Assembly (NCBI GenBank): GCA_028641055.1
Contig: CM054061.1
Location: forward strand, 115,762,019-115,826,018
DNA: 64,000 nt
Direction: 5' to 3'
DNA from: Alopecurus myosuroides
Lineage: Eukaryota > Streptophyta > Magnoliopsida > Poales > Poaceae
Shown: positions 52,097 through 61,239 of the stretch, piece after piece
Layout of the letters: each line of letters begins with the position of its first letter
How positions within the stretch are numbered: position 1 is the first letter of the stretch
Notes under the pieces: generated by a model
What the model saw: only the letters and a program-made list of their open reading frames with translations
Told to the model about the DNA's origin: nothing
The model's database searches: none
Translations under genes and position numbers: made by a program

Positions 52097-52246
52097 GCAT
52101 GTACACGGGAAGCAGTGGCATACGGTGGTTTCAGCTCATCCATATCAGCACCGGCTTGTGAGGCTACTGGCCTGTTTTCAGCTACCCAACGCAGCTGTAG
52201 CCCTGTGACGCGAGCACACCGCACATGGTGGCCGGCACCGGTCTCA
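52097..52246. other. Left flank of the Mutator-like element
   Basis: No gene. It rejoins 60619 if the element and one TSD copy are removed. Confidence 0.4.
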
Positions 52247-52255
52247 GTTTTCCTC

Positions 52256-52406
52256 GGCAAAATGGACTCTGTTGACCACAACTCGAAAGTAATTCATAGA
52301 CTGCACCTCGGGTGAAAAAAATTCGAAATCTAAGCTCTTTCTGTAGCTCCCAACGCCTAGGCGCCACACCCTTCTATGTAGCGCCTTGTAGCTAGGCGCT
52401 ACACTT
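52256..52406 (+). repeat. Left terminal inverted repeat
   Basis: Pairs with 60460-60609. The outer 13 bases match perfectly, followed by a less conserved 20 bp, then long matching blocks including AAAAAAATTCGAAATCTAA and the CACCCTTCTATGTAGCGCC block. Confidence 0.85.
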
Positions 52407-52506
52407 CTGCGTACGTGGCACTGCGGGGCCAGCCGCCTGCCTGCGTGGCGTCTGGCAGGTGGGCCCGAGCGTGCATGTGTAGCGCCTGAGCTCTAGGCGC
52501 TACACA
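52377..52506. repeat. Subterminal palindromic units (left)
   Basis: Two units at 52377-52403 and 52476-52506, each with TGTAGCGCCT, a 7-9-base centre and AGGCGCTACA. The same unit type recurs at the right end and in the middle of the element. Confidence 0.85.
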
Positions 52507-52559
52507 TAGAGTGCACTAAGTCGCGCACGACCCCCTCTCCCCCACACCCAAGCAACACT

Positions 52560-53077
52560 TATCGTTTTTTTGGAGGAAGAGAAGGCTCCCCCAGCGGCTC
52601 CCCTCCCTCTCCTCTCAAATCCTTCCTCAAATCCTCCGATTTGAAGGTTTCTTCATCGAATCTTGCCCCCAACAAATTCCTAGAGGTAATGTCCTCCATT
52701 TCCCCTTGTTTTGACCAATTAGAAACCTTTTTTTTGGTTGATTTTTGTTTCAATCTTGGAAACCCTAGAAATTCAATTTGACCCCAATGATGCATGGTGT
52801 TTGTGGTTTAATTGCCTAGTTGGTGGCTTGTATGGTCCCCTAAATGTTAGGGTTAGGGTTCTTATATGTTAGGGCTAGATATTTGTGAGGGTTAGGGTTA
52901 GGGTTAGGGTTAGATATTTGCTAGGGTTAGGGTTAGATACTTGTTAGTGTTAGGGGTCTTTTGTTTGGGTAGTATGTTAGTTCAAAGATTAGGTGTATGA
53001 ATATTATAAGTTAATATTAGCATGAGTAGAAACGAAATGTTATAATTTTTCATATTATTGTCTTCATTATTTTAGGA
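52560..53077 (+). promoter_or_regulatory. Leader and 5'UTR intron of the transposase gene
   Basis: A likely untranslated exon ends CCTAGAG|GTAATG near 52685, and the acceptor TATTTTAG lies just before GA-ATG at 53078. The intron contains a telomere-like TTAGGG tract. Exact transcription start unknown. Confidence 0.5.
52846..52956 (+). repeat. Interrupted TTAGGG repeats
   Basis: Runs of GTTAGG/GGTTAG separated by TTAGATATTTG spacers, inside the predicted leader intron. It is the TTAGGG form, not the canonical plant TTTAGGG. Confidence 0.85.
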
Positions 53078-56071
53078 ATGTCGAGAATTGTTCATGTTCA
53101 TCATGTGGACAAGGATGCATTCATGAAAGGTGATTTGGAACCGGATCCGGATGAGATATCGTTGGTCTTCGAGCGTAGTCCTACCTATGCGGAGGTTTTG
53201 GAACAAGTTAGAGTTGAGTTGAATTGGATGGACCGAACTCATGAAGTAGAGTTGGAGGGAAGACATAACGCGGGTTATGGATTGCACCTTCGTTGGAAGT
53301 TTTTGCGTATCAACTCCGAGCTACGTTGGGTTGCATACAAGGAGACCGTGGCCGAGTCACTAGAAAAGTCTCTCGAGTTATTTGCCACTAAAAAGGTTGA
53401 TGCTCGTATGAACTTGGACTTGAACCGTTGTGCCTCCCCATTTCATGGTTTGAGTCCAACACTCCCGAACCTAGATGTAATCTTTGAACCTCCTTCCACC
53501 CAACATGAAGTGAGGAAAACTTTGAGCCCCATTAGGAATAACCAAGATGATGCATTGAAGAGAAATAGTGAGTATGAGGATGATGAGTATGAGGATGATG
53601 AGAATGAGGATAATGAGAATGGAGTCGAACTCAATGACAACAATGTTGGAGATTTGGACGCATATTATGTGCAAGAGACTATGGATCATGACATACCATA
53701 TTCTCGATGCTATGCATCGGAGTCCGATGACGAGGGTCCGGATGAAGAAGTTGATGAGGAGGGGTTCACGGCGAAGGAGGCGGAAGCTTTCAAGAAGGTA
53801 TTGGGACGGGATCATCGGATTCCGTTGTTTCGTGATGTTAGTCTTGCGGATGAAGCCACGGTGGACGGCGGCAAGGGTATAGAGCTCGGAGCTAGACCAA
53901 CTTCTTACCGGGATATGAATCATGTGGAGAGTGGGATATATCCCGGTTTGAAGTTTCCAACGTTGTTGGAATTTCAGATATGGATCAAGGAGTACGCGGT
54001 GAAGTACCATCGTCCGTTTAGAGTTGTCCATTCGGACAGAACGAAGCGTTACACGGTTGCTTGCTTGGAGGATGGATGTCCATGGATTGTGCGTGCAAAA
54101 CCATTCAAAAAAGGGCCCGAATGGCACATATCTAGTTGTGCGGCAACTCACATGTGCCGAGGCAAGAAGCTGGATGGCAAGAGTGCCGATGGAAAGAAAG
54201 TGAATCAGGACCACCGGCAACTGACCTCCGAGTTCATCGCTTATAGGCTTTCCAACTCCATCTCGTCACTTCCAACGATGAGTATTAAGAGTGTCATGGA
54301 ACTTGTGGAGAACCTTTTTCACTACAAGGTGAAGTATGGAAAGGCATGGAAGGCGAAGCAAGCCGCATTCAAGATGTTGTACGGTGACTGGGAGGAAGCA
54401 TACAACCGAATCCCTAGGTTGTTGGGAGCCATGGCCGCCAGTAACCCCGGGATGGTTCATGTGGTTGAGCCTTTTGGGGAGAAAACAAGGACCCTCAACG
54501 GAAAGACTGTCAGTGTATTTGGCCGTGCATTTTGGGCATTTGAGCAATGTGTGAGTGCTTTTGAACATTGTAGACCGGTCATCTCCGTTGATGGTACGTT
54601 TTTGACAGGTCCATACATGGGCACTCTATTGGTTGCAATAGGAAATGATGCCAACAACCGTTTAGTGCCATTGGCTTTTGCTTTGGTGGATGCGGAGAAC
54701 AATGTTAATTGGGCATGGTTCTTTCATCTTTTGAGGACCAAGGTATTGTTGCCTCAAAGGGAAATATGTGTCATCTCGGATCGCCATCAAGGAATTCTAA
54801 ATGCGGTTGATATTGATATTCCCGGCCATGCTCCTTTGCACCATAGATGGTGCATGAGGCATTTCTGTTCGAACTTCTATAGAGCATGTGGTAGCAAGGA
54901 GTTGACCGATGATTTTCAAGATTGTTGTATGGCTTTCTCCGAAAAGCGGTTTGCAAATTTGTACAATAAACTGTTGGCTAATAGATCGCTCAATGCCGGT
55001 GGGCAAGAGTGGCTGAATAGGCACATTCACCTTACGAAGAAGTGGGCAAGAGCTTTTGATGAAGATGGCCGTAGGTATGGTCAAATGACAAGCAACATGG
55101 CAGAATGCTTCAACAAGGTTCTGAAGGGTGTGCGTGCTTTGCCCGTAACCGCAATAGTTGAGTATACATTCACCAAGTTGAATGAGTATTTTCTAAAATA
55201 CTCGGAGGAAACAGATAAGCAGATTATGGGAGACAACAAGCACAAATACAAGTATGAGTTTCCTCCAAAGGTTGATAGTTTCATGCAATTTGAATCAAGG
55301 AAGGCAGACTCTCAAATAGCAACAATTTATGATAATGAGGAGTTGATTTACCAAGTTAACGAGCCTGGAGGAACCACGGCCGATGGTGTCCAACATGGAG
55401 GTCGGGCGTTTAAGGTCTCTCTCAAGAATTGTGACTGCACATGCGAAAGGCCACGGTTGCTTCATCTCGCTTGCTCTCACTTGCTAACGGTGGCTCGTAC
55501 CCGAAATGTGGATATTAATCACCCACTCACAGTTAGACGTTCCGAATTCTCTATTGTGACGACCAAAAAAACATGGGCTCCTAGATTTCATCCATACCTT
55601 GACCGATCACAATGGCCAGAGTATCATGGAACTAGCACAAGCCAACATGTTGGTAGCCAACCAAGAAACAACCAACATGGTACTCCTAGCCAACCTTGTG
55701 GGGGTGGTCCTAGCCAACAAGCTTCTAATAGCCAACCAGCTTCAACACAACAAAGAGTGAGCCAACAAGCTTCTACTAGCCAACAAGCTCCTAGACAACA
55801 AAGAGGGAGACAACTTGGCCTTCGGAGAGGCCAAGGTGCATTTAGAGGACGTGGTGGCTATGGAGGCCATGGCGGTGGTAGAAGAGAGAGTATAATAGGA
55901 TACCTACGTGGACCATATCCGTATGTACATTATTTTTTGTTTTGCATTACTATTGTTTCTACTTTTGCCTTCTTACTATTTGTTCATACTTTTGCCTTCT
56001 TACTAACTAATATCTTTTGTAGGTATGGCGGCGTCTCAACCCAACAAGGCACCAATGAAATGGGTGGATGA
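53078..56071 (+). CDS. MURA-type Mutator transposase
   Basis: Likely coding parts are 53078-55920 and 56023-56071 (963 residues); the 102-bp intron (CC|GTATGT ... TTTTGTAG|GT) is a multiple of three, so the unspliced frame (997 residues) is also open. Order: N-terminal region; acidic stretch (about 165-230); MuDR-type DNA-binding zinc finger (about 289-360, with CLEDGCPW and a later C/H set); DDE transposase domain with D505 (SVDGTF), D568 (ISDRHQG), the CMRH motif and E676 (NMAECFN); SWIM finger CDCTC...CSH (785-801); Q/S-rich tail ending in RGG-like repeats. It would bind the element ends and carry out cut-and-paste transposition in the nucleus. All catalytic positions are present and no stop or frameshift is seen. 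I chose the ATG just after the leader acceptor. Confidence 0.93.
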   Translation: MSRIVHVHHVDKDAFMKGDLEPDPDEISLVFERSPTYAEVLEQVRVELNWMDRTHEVELEGRHNAGYGLHLRWKFLRINSELRWVAYKETVAESLEKSLELFATKKVDARMNLDLNRCASPFHGLSPTLPNLDVIFEPPSTQHEVRKTLSPIRNNQDDALKRNSEYEDDEYEDDENEDNENGVELNDNNVGDLDAYYVQETMDHDIPYSRCYASESDDEGPDEEVDEEGFTAKEAEAFKKVLGRDHRIPLFRDVSLADEATVDGGKGIELGARPTSYRDMNHVESGIYPGLKFPTLLEFQIWIKEYAVKYHRPFRVVHSDRTKRYTVACLEDGCPWIVRAKPFKKGPEWHISSCAATHMCRGKKLDGKSADGKKVNQDHRQLTSEFIAYRLSNSISSLPTMSIKSVMELVENLFHYKVKYGKAWKAKQAAFKMLYGDWEEAYNRIPRLLGAMAASNPGMVHVVEPFGEKTRTLNGKTVSVFGRAFWAFEQCVSAFEHCRPVISVDGTFLTGPYMGTLLVAIGNDANNRLVPLAFALVDAENNVNWAWFFHLLRTKVLLPQREICVISDRHQGILNAVDIDIPGHAPLHHRWCMRHFCSNFYRACGSKELTDDFQDCCMAFSEKRFANLYNKLLANRSLNAGGQEWLNRHIHLTKKWARAFDEDGRRYGQMTSNMAECFNKVLKGVRALPVTAIVEYTFTKLNEYFLKYSEETDKQIMGDNKHKYKYEFPPKVDSFMQFESRKADSQIATIYDNEELIYQVNEPGGTTADGVQHGGRAFKVSLKNCDCTCERPRLLHLACSHLLTVARTRNVDINHPLTVRRSEFSIVTTKKTWAPRFHPYLDRSQWPEYHGTSTSQHVGSQPRNNQHGTPSQPCGGGPSQQASNSQPASTQQRVSQQASTSQQAPRQQRGRQLGLRRGQGAFRGRGGYGGHGGGRRESIIGYLRGPYPYVHYFLFCITIVSTFAFLLFVHTFAFLLTNIFCRYGGVSTQQGTNEMGG

Positions 56072-56456
56072 CTCGGACGATGAAGGCGAGAAGACGAACT
56101 TTTTGGAGGTGGGTTTGAGGAGGGTGAAGGAGCAAGAAGCTAAGGAACGTGCGAGGAAGAAGAGAGAAGAGGAAGAAGCGAAGATGGAGGAAAGATTACA
56201 AATGAGTATGAACCAACGGATCTATGAAGACCGTATGAGGAAACGGACTCAGCAAGAGGCGGAGCAACGTCAGAAAGATTTTGAAGAGAGATGGATGAAA
56301 TCCGTGGCTTTGGAGGCCGCAAGGAAAGAGAGGGAGAGCAGGATATTTAGGGAGAGGGTGCTTCGAGAGGCTCGCCTTGCAAGGGAAGAGGAGGAGGAAA
56401 AAGAATTCACTTCTAAGAGGAAGGAGAAGGGCAAGGGACCTTCCTCTACACAGTAG
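56025..56456 (+). CDS. Small charged coiled-coil ORF overlapping the transposase 3' end
   Basis: This 143-residue frame is offset from the transposase frame and starts with ATG three bases after the predicted splice acceptor at 56022. After an acidic N-terminus (WVDDSDDEGEK) it is almost entirely E/K/R with heptad spacing (residues about 25-140) and ends in a basic KRKEKGKG tail. No named domain is recognised. It could be a second protein made from an alternatively spliced transposase transcript, or an alternative C-terminus for the transposase if a different donor is used. A chance ORF is less likely given its length and strongly coiled-coil composition, but expression is not shown by the sequence. 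Confidence 0.5.
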   Translation: MAASQPNKAPMKWVDDSDDEGEKTNFLEVGLRRVKEQEAKERARKKREEEEAKMEERLQMSMNQRIYEDRMRKRTQQEAEQRQKDFEERWMKSVALEAARKERESRIFRERVLREARLAREEEEEKEFTSKRKEKGKGPSSTQ

Positions 56457-56734
56457 AGCAATGCCCTATGTGAACTTGAGCTTGAGAATTATGTTCCCTT
56501 ATGTGGTTGTGAACTATGTCTCTTTATTTTGAACCGTGTCGCATATCGGTCTATTGTAATTCGTGTTGTCGTGAACTACGTGCAATTATGTCGTGGACTA
56601 TGTAGAACTATGCTATCTTAACCTTGTTGTGAACCTCGTTGCTCTTTCTGCTTTTGAACTCTACATTGATTTTTCTGTGAATTTAACACTGCTGTTTCTG
56701 TTTAAATTGTTGTTTCTATTTTTTTCAAATTATG

Positions 56735-57082
56735 CACATGTAGCGCCTAGGAGCAAGGCGCTACACATGCCCAGAATTTTTTCCCGCAGAAAAGCAGAGA
56801 CTGTCTGTCCTCGGGCGCGACAAATTTGTACATGTGGCGCCTAGGACGTAGGCACTACACATGCTAAAAAAATTTAACAGAGAGCAGCCACGAGCAAGCA
56901 ACCTCGAAAGTGCTAAGTCATTGTGTAGCGCCCAGAATCAAGGCGCTACACAATGACTTAGCACTTTCGAGGTTGCCTGCTCGTGGCTGCTCCCTGGTAA
57001 AAAAAATTAGCATGTGTAGCGCCCCTAACGCAGGCGCTACATGTACAAATGTGTAGCGCCCAGCTCGCAGGCGCTGCACATG
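56735..57082. repeat. Cluster of palindromic GTAGCGCC units
   Basis: Units at 56735-56769, 56831-56863, about 56923-56953 (the hairpin apex), 57011-57043 and 57050-57082. Each reads CATGTGTAGCGCC, 7-9 variable bases, then GGCGCTACACATG or a one-base variant. Confidence 0.9.
56883..56993. repeat. Long hairpin between the two transposon genes
   Basis: Arms 56883-56933 and 56943-56993 are inverted copies of 51 bp with one mismatch (A/G) and a 9-base loop. Weaker pairing extends outward through CATGCTAA...TTAGCATG and the next GTAGCGCC unit to about 56820 and 57060. Either transcript reading through would fold into a long double-stranded stem. Confidence 0.9.
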
Positions 57083-57320
57083 TAAATTTTCACAACCTTC
57101 CTTCCAAAGCTGAGAAGAATGAAAATTTTCTGCCAAACATTCCATAGCTGATACATATAGAAGAATTCATAACCATAAATGACATCACAAGAGATGTTCA
57201 AATATCACAAGAGAGGTTCAAATATCACAAGAGAAGTTCAAGTTCACTAGAATAAGTTTCAACATAGGTAGAGGTTCGAATTAGCCCACTACAAGTTCAT
57301 TACATATCCCGGGAAGTCTT

Positions 57321-59928
57321 CTACTTTCGTGCACGACCCCTCTTCGTAGGAATCTTTTCCCTCCTCACCGGTGCCGGCTGCTCTTCTTCCTCATCGTCCT
57401 CATCGTCATCATCGTCATCCTCGATAAGCCTCATCCTCCTAACCGTAGCTGACCTCCGTGGCCTTTGCTCCTCAACATGTGGCTCCTTTCCTTTGTTGAC
57501 CCAATCATCTGGTGTGTACCGGTGAATTCCGGTCTTCTTTCTTAGCATGTAAGCAGACCGTTGCTTAGCCTGCCGCAATGTCATATCCTCCGGAATTCTC
57601 GCCTTCAAAACAAGTAGGAGTATATTGTTAACGTTACGAAAAAGAGACATGCATACAATATCGGAAGGAGCAGTATATTGTTACGGTTAAGGTCATACCC
57701 CTTCAACGGAGGTTGTCTCGTCCTCAAGCTCATGGTCCATACTATCCACGGGGTCAGAAGGAGATTTGGACCTTGATTGCGACGGTGAGCTGTACTCGGG
57801 GTCACGGCAACCAATAAGGTTGGCAAGCCGGCGTAAGCGTTGGCCGGAGCGCTGCATGGTTGTGAGGGAGATGTCAAATAAAGCATTGGAAAATAAGCAT
57901 TTAGGCTATCTTGTGGTAATAAATTAAGTTTTTACCTTAACAAAGCCTCGAAATATACTTTCGCCTTTTTCTCCACCCAGCGTGGTCGCCAACAATTCTT
58001 CGCTCTCACTAGCTTGTTTCTTTATCTCCGTGCGCTAGAGGAAAAAAGAAAAAACACATTAGAAGAAAAGCATTGCTAAAGGTGGGAAGAAAACCATTAA
58101 GTTAAAATTACCACAAAGTTGAGCACATTAGAAAAATCTGTTTGATGGCCCTCCCTAACCATCTTGTTGTATTGGATTTGAGCAACTTCGTCAAACACTA
58201 TGGGCTCTTCCAATATCTCCTCCTCGAAAGCCGGTGGGCATATCTCCACGCGAGTATTCTCAAGAAACCAGCGAATGTAGTTGTCGAAAGCAATGGGGCA
58301 ATGCTCCTTCAACATTCTCCTGCCCCATCCAGTCTTGAGAGCTTCCTCCACACACAGTTCAAATTCGGTTATATATTTCTTATGGTGTCTCTCCCAATTT
58401 GTCACCTTTCTCTGTTTCCTCCGGTCCAAGCTGCATTTGAAGATACCAACACGGGAGTCATATCAACAAATAGAAACAAAAAAAGAGGTACGAACGAAAC
58501 GTATGTCATTTAATCTTACTCATGAAGCAACTTGTCTGTGTCCTTCCACTCTGGTGGGTGAGCCTGAAACAACCCAAACTGCCTCAGAACGCGGTGTGGC
58601 AAGTGAAACTCAATCGCCCAATTGCATATCAACGGGCACCGCATAAGCCATAAACCTTGTTCCTCCATGCACTTTGGGTTCAAATCATAAGCACGCAAGA
58701 CACCAAAACTGTTCCCCTTCCCATAAGGCTCCCAATCCACCTGCAGCATAGCACGTCGACATCAATTAGAAGGAAGATACAAACAATGTGAGCGAGTCAT
58801 TTTAGGATAAATACTTACTTGCTCGGGAGTAAGCGCATCCAACTCGTTCATGTACTGCCTATACATGTTATCTGTATCGCTGTGAGCCTCCGATACAATG
58901 TCGTACTTGTATGCCCAAGTTGCGCGGCGTAGAGGGTTGTTCCCATATGCTTCCCAATCAACATAATTTATTTCTCTAGGACGTCCAACTGGTATACGAT
59001 CCCAGCTCCACACGGAGAGTAGAAGCATAGAACCACCAACTCCGCAACTTGTCGTGGTCCTACGACAAGCATCGTCCAGCTGCACATAATGGCAAGCAAA
59101 GTCAATACATGTTCAACATGGATATCAAGAAACATTATAATTTACCAACTTATTACCTGCCGATACAAGTAGGCAAGTGCAGCACTCCCCCAGCTCCATC
59201 CATAATCAAATATGGTCAACGCCTTAAGCCACATCCATGGAGCGTTCCTCCCATTGCCGTCAGCAAACAGACACCTACTAATAACATACCACATGTACAC
59301 GCGAGCGTACGTCTTCACCAAGTCGTCATCGGCTCCTTCAGGGCAAATTTTGTACTTCTCTACTATCCATGTGTAAGGAGCGCCGGCTGAGACTCTCCCT
59401 TTACTCGGGTTAGCAGGCTCCGGTGGAACATCACCAATAAGATCAAACATCTTCTGACGCCACCCTTCAGAATCGGTGTCCATAGCTACAGGCTTCCACT
59501 CAATAGGAAGAGCAAGGATCATGGAAACATCCTGGAGTGTGACAGTCATCTCGCCGGTACGGAGGTGGAAACTGTGTGTCTCCGGCCTCCACCGGTCGAT
59601 GAGAGCGGTAAGTGCAGCCGCGTTGAAGTTTGGGGTAGACCGGCTAACAAGCTGGATGAAAGGGAGGAGCCCGGCCATCTCGATGTACGGAGTGTACCGC
59701 TCATCATACGGCATTTCTTTGTCGCCGGAGACCCCATGATACCGAATCTTCAAAGGTTTAAGTTCATGCAAACATACAAGTTAAATTGTTAGAACATATC
59801 CAACACATTTGCTAGAGCACGACATTAGAAACATTAAAGTGCACAAATAATCATTTTACCTTCCTCTTCTCCGATATCATATAGGCCCGGTGTTTAACAT
59901 CATAGAAATCATCGAGTAACCATACCAT
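57321..59928 (-). CDS. Plant mobile domain (PMD) protein, eight exons
   Basis: Exons on the minus strand: 59928-59860, 59747-59157, 59079-58819, 58740-58520, 58430-58112, 58034-57936, 57851-57699, 57602-57321. All junctions have GT-AG sites, and the exons sum to 1995 bp, an uninterrupted 664-residue frame. The start MVWLLDDFYDVKHRAY follows a leader intron ending ATGTAG|G. The PMD core lies in exons 2-4: LIDRWRPETHSFHLR (about residues 72-86), TVTLQDVSMILALP, then YVDWEAYG and VDWEPYG repeats. Exon 5 has a helical WERHHKKY segment; the tail is acidic (EDDDDDDEDDEEEE) then basic (KRGRARK), a likely nuclear signal. Cellular PMD relatives (MAIN/MAIL1 of Arabidopsis) act in the nucleus in transposon silencing and gene regulation. 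Its task inside a transposon is unknown; a DNA-binding or anti-silencing helper is an inference. Confidence 0.85.
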
Positions 59929-59930
59929 CC

Positions 59931-60390
59931 TACATATTCCAAATCATTGTGAGTATCCCACAATTTAATTGCACGAAAAATATCCACACATTTTCATACC
60001 AACAACCAAATAATCTAACATACAAATTTGGTTTCTAAACTAAAATAACCTACTAGATTGTTACCAATGTAAACTATAGCTACCCTAATGCTAAAGATAA
60101 TTCAAACAACTCATTATTCCATACCAAAATCAAATCCAACTAGAAACTAGGGTTCCACCGAAATTGCTACATGGAGGCCAAATCTGAGAAAATTTGTGGA
60201 TGAAAAGAGGGGATCGGAGGAGAAATACCTGGGCAAAGCACTTGAGAAGCAAACCCCTCCACTTCTCCTTCAGATGGGGATGGATTTGAGGAGGATCTAG
60301 AGAGGGGGAGGAGGAAACCTGCTGTCTTCTTTGTTCTTCGTTCGGTACTGGAAACAGAGAAGAGGGGCGCCGCGCGCGGCTTAAGTTGAT
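59931..60390 (-). promoter_or_regulatory. Leader exon, intron and promoter of the PMD gene
   Basis: A C/T-rich leader exon ends TTTGCCCAG|GTATTT near 60231, and the matching acceptor ATATGTAG lies just before the start codon. The promoter would overlap the right subterminal repeats. Confidence 0.5.
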
Positions 60391-60393
60391 TCG

Positions 60394-60531
60394 ATGTGTA
60401 GCGCCTAGCGTAAAGGCGCTACACATGCGCAGCTCGGGCCCACTTGCCAGGCGCCACGTATGCAGATGTGTGGCGCCTAGGCCGTGGGCGCTACATAGAA
60501 GGGTGTAGCGCCTTGAGGTTGGGCGCTACAT
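60394..60531. repeat. Subterminal palindromic units (right)
   Basis: Units at 60394-60426, 60466-60496 and 60503-60531, same type as at the left end. The outer two are part of the terminal inverted repeat. Confidence 0.85.
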
Positions 60532-60609
60532 AAAAAGGTTAGATTTCGAATTTTTTTCGGGCAGTCTGTGAATTACTTTCACCACCCGGTCACCATAGTC
60601 CATTTTGCC
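60460..60609 (-). repeat. Right terminal inverted repeat
   Basis: Inverted counterpart of 52256-52406; ends ...CCATTTTGCC followed by the TSD GTTTTCCTC. Confidence 0.85.
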
Positions 60610-60618
60610 GTTTTCCTC

Positions 60619-61239
60619 ATCCCCTATTTGTTTTCTCACTACTTTAGCTAGGGATCCTGCCTCCTCTGCAGGCTATACCTGTGCTCTGCAGACCAACTTT
60701 TCTCTTCCACGGTTGCATCCGAACCTACATGGACTATGGGGCAGTGGGTCTGGAGCATACCGTTGGCCATGCCCTAACGTTGGCCTACTGCCGGCTGGTC
60801 TACGAAGCGTATTCTTTACTCCAAGGAAATGGCGTGCAGGTGCAGCTGCATCCTAGCAGGCGCTGCAAAAGGTGGCGGGTGGTTTTGATTTTTGAACGGC
60901 GTCTCCCTATTGGCTGTGCAGCGGATACGTCATCATTTCCCGCCAAAATTTCCTTTCCTTTTTTTTTCTTTGAGATAAAAAATTCCTTTCCTTGGCTAGG
61001 AGTAGCTGGCTTCAGCTCTATTCTAGGTTTGACCGGAAGTGCCCTCGATCCTACAATCCTCCTCCTTTCCCCGGTTTCTCACTCACCGGCAAAACTTTCA
61101 ACGAGGGCGTCTCCTTATTTTTGAAAAAAAAAAAACGCAACTAGAAATTTTAATGGCAACTTACGAATTTCCAGAAATAATTGAGGATTTAATAATGCGA
61201 AATGAGATCAATTTTTCAGGCATAACAAACAAAGGTTCT
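60619..61239. other. Right flank of the Mutator-like element
   Basis: ORFs of 83-147 codons here have no recognised domain and overlap one another in several frames. It continues the sequence interrupted at 52246. A T-run lies at 60959-60969 and an A-run at 61123-61134. No gene is called. Confidence 0.4.

Larger units (their letters stand above)
56457..57320. other. Convergent intergenic region of the Mutator-like element
   Basis: It holds the 3' ends of the two genes, four or more TGTAGCGCC/GGCGCTACA units, and a large hairpin. No further gene. Confidence 0.7.
52256..60609 (+). mobile_element. Apparently intact two-gene Mutator-like element (8354 bp)
   Basis: The ends share terminal inverted repeats starting GGCAAAATGGACT and recognisable for about 120-150 bp (conserved core GAAAGTAATTCA, AAAAAAATTCGAAATCTAA). 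A perfect 9-bp target duplication GTTTTCCTC flanks it (52247-52255, 60610-60618). Inside are a MURA-type transposase gene (+) and a plant mobile domain gene (-), arranged convergently, both with open frames across predicted introns. Palindromic TGTAGCGCC...GGCGCTACA units occur near both ends and in the centre, and a long hairpin separates the 3' ends of the two genes. It lies between two tandem DUF1618 paralogues. Perfect TSD and open frames suggest recent insertion and possible autonomy. Confidence 0.92.

Noticed and set aside
53471..54220. 249-codon minus-strand ORF
   Set aside because: Antisense to the transposase gene, whose domains are unambiguous on the plus strand.
52097..60790. Older transposon hosting the Mutator-like element, bounded by CCCTAA at 52090 and 60770
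   Set aside because: The possible inverted ends (GAGCATGTACACGG and GGGCATGGCCAACGG) are too weak to call.
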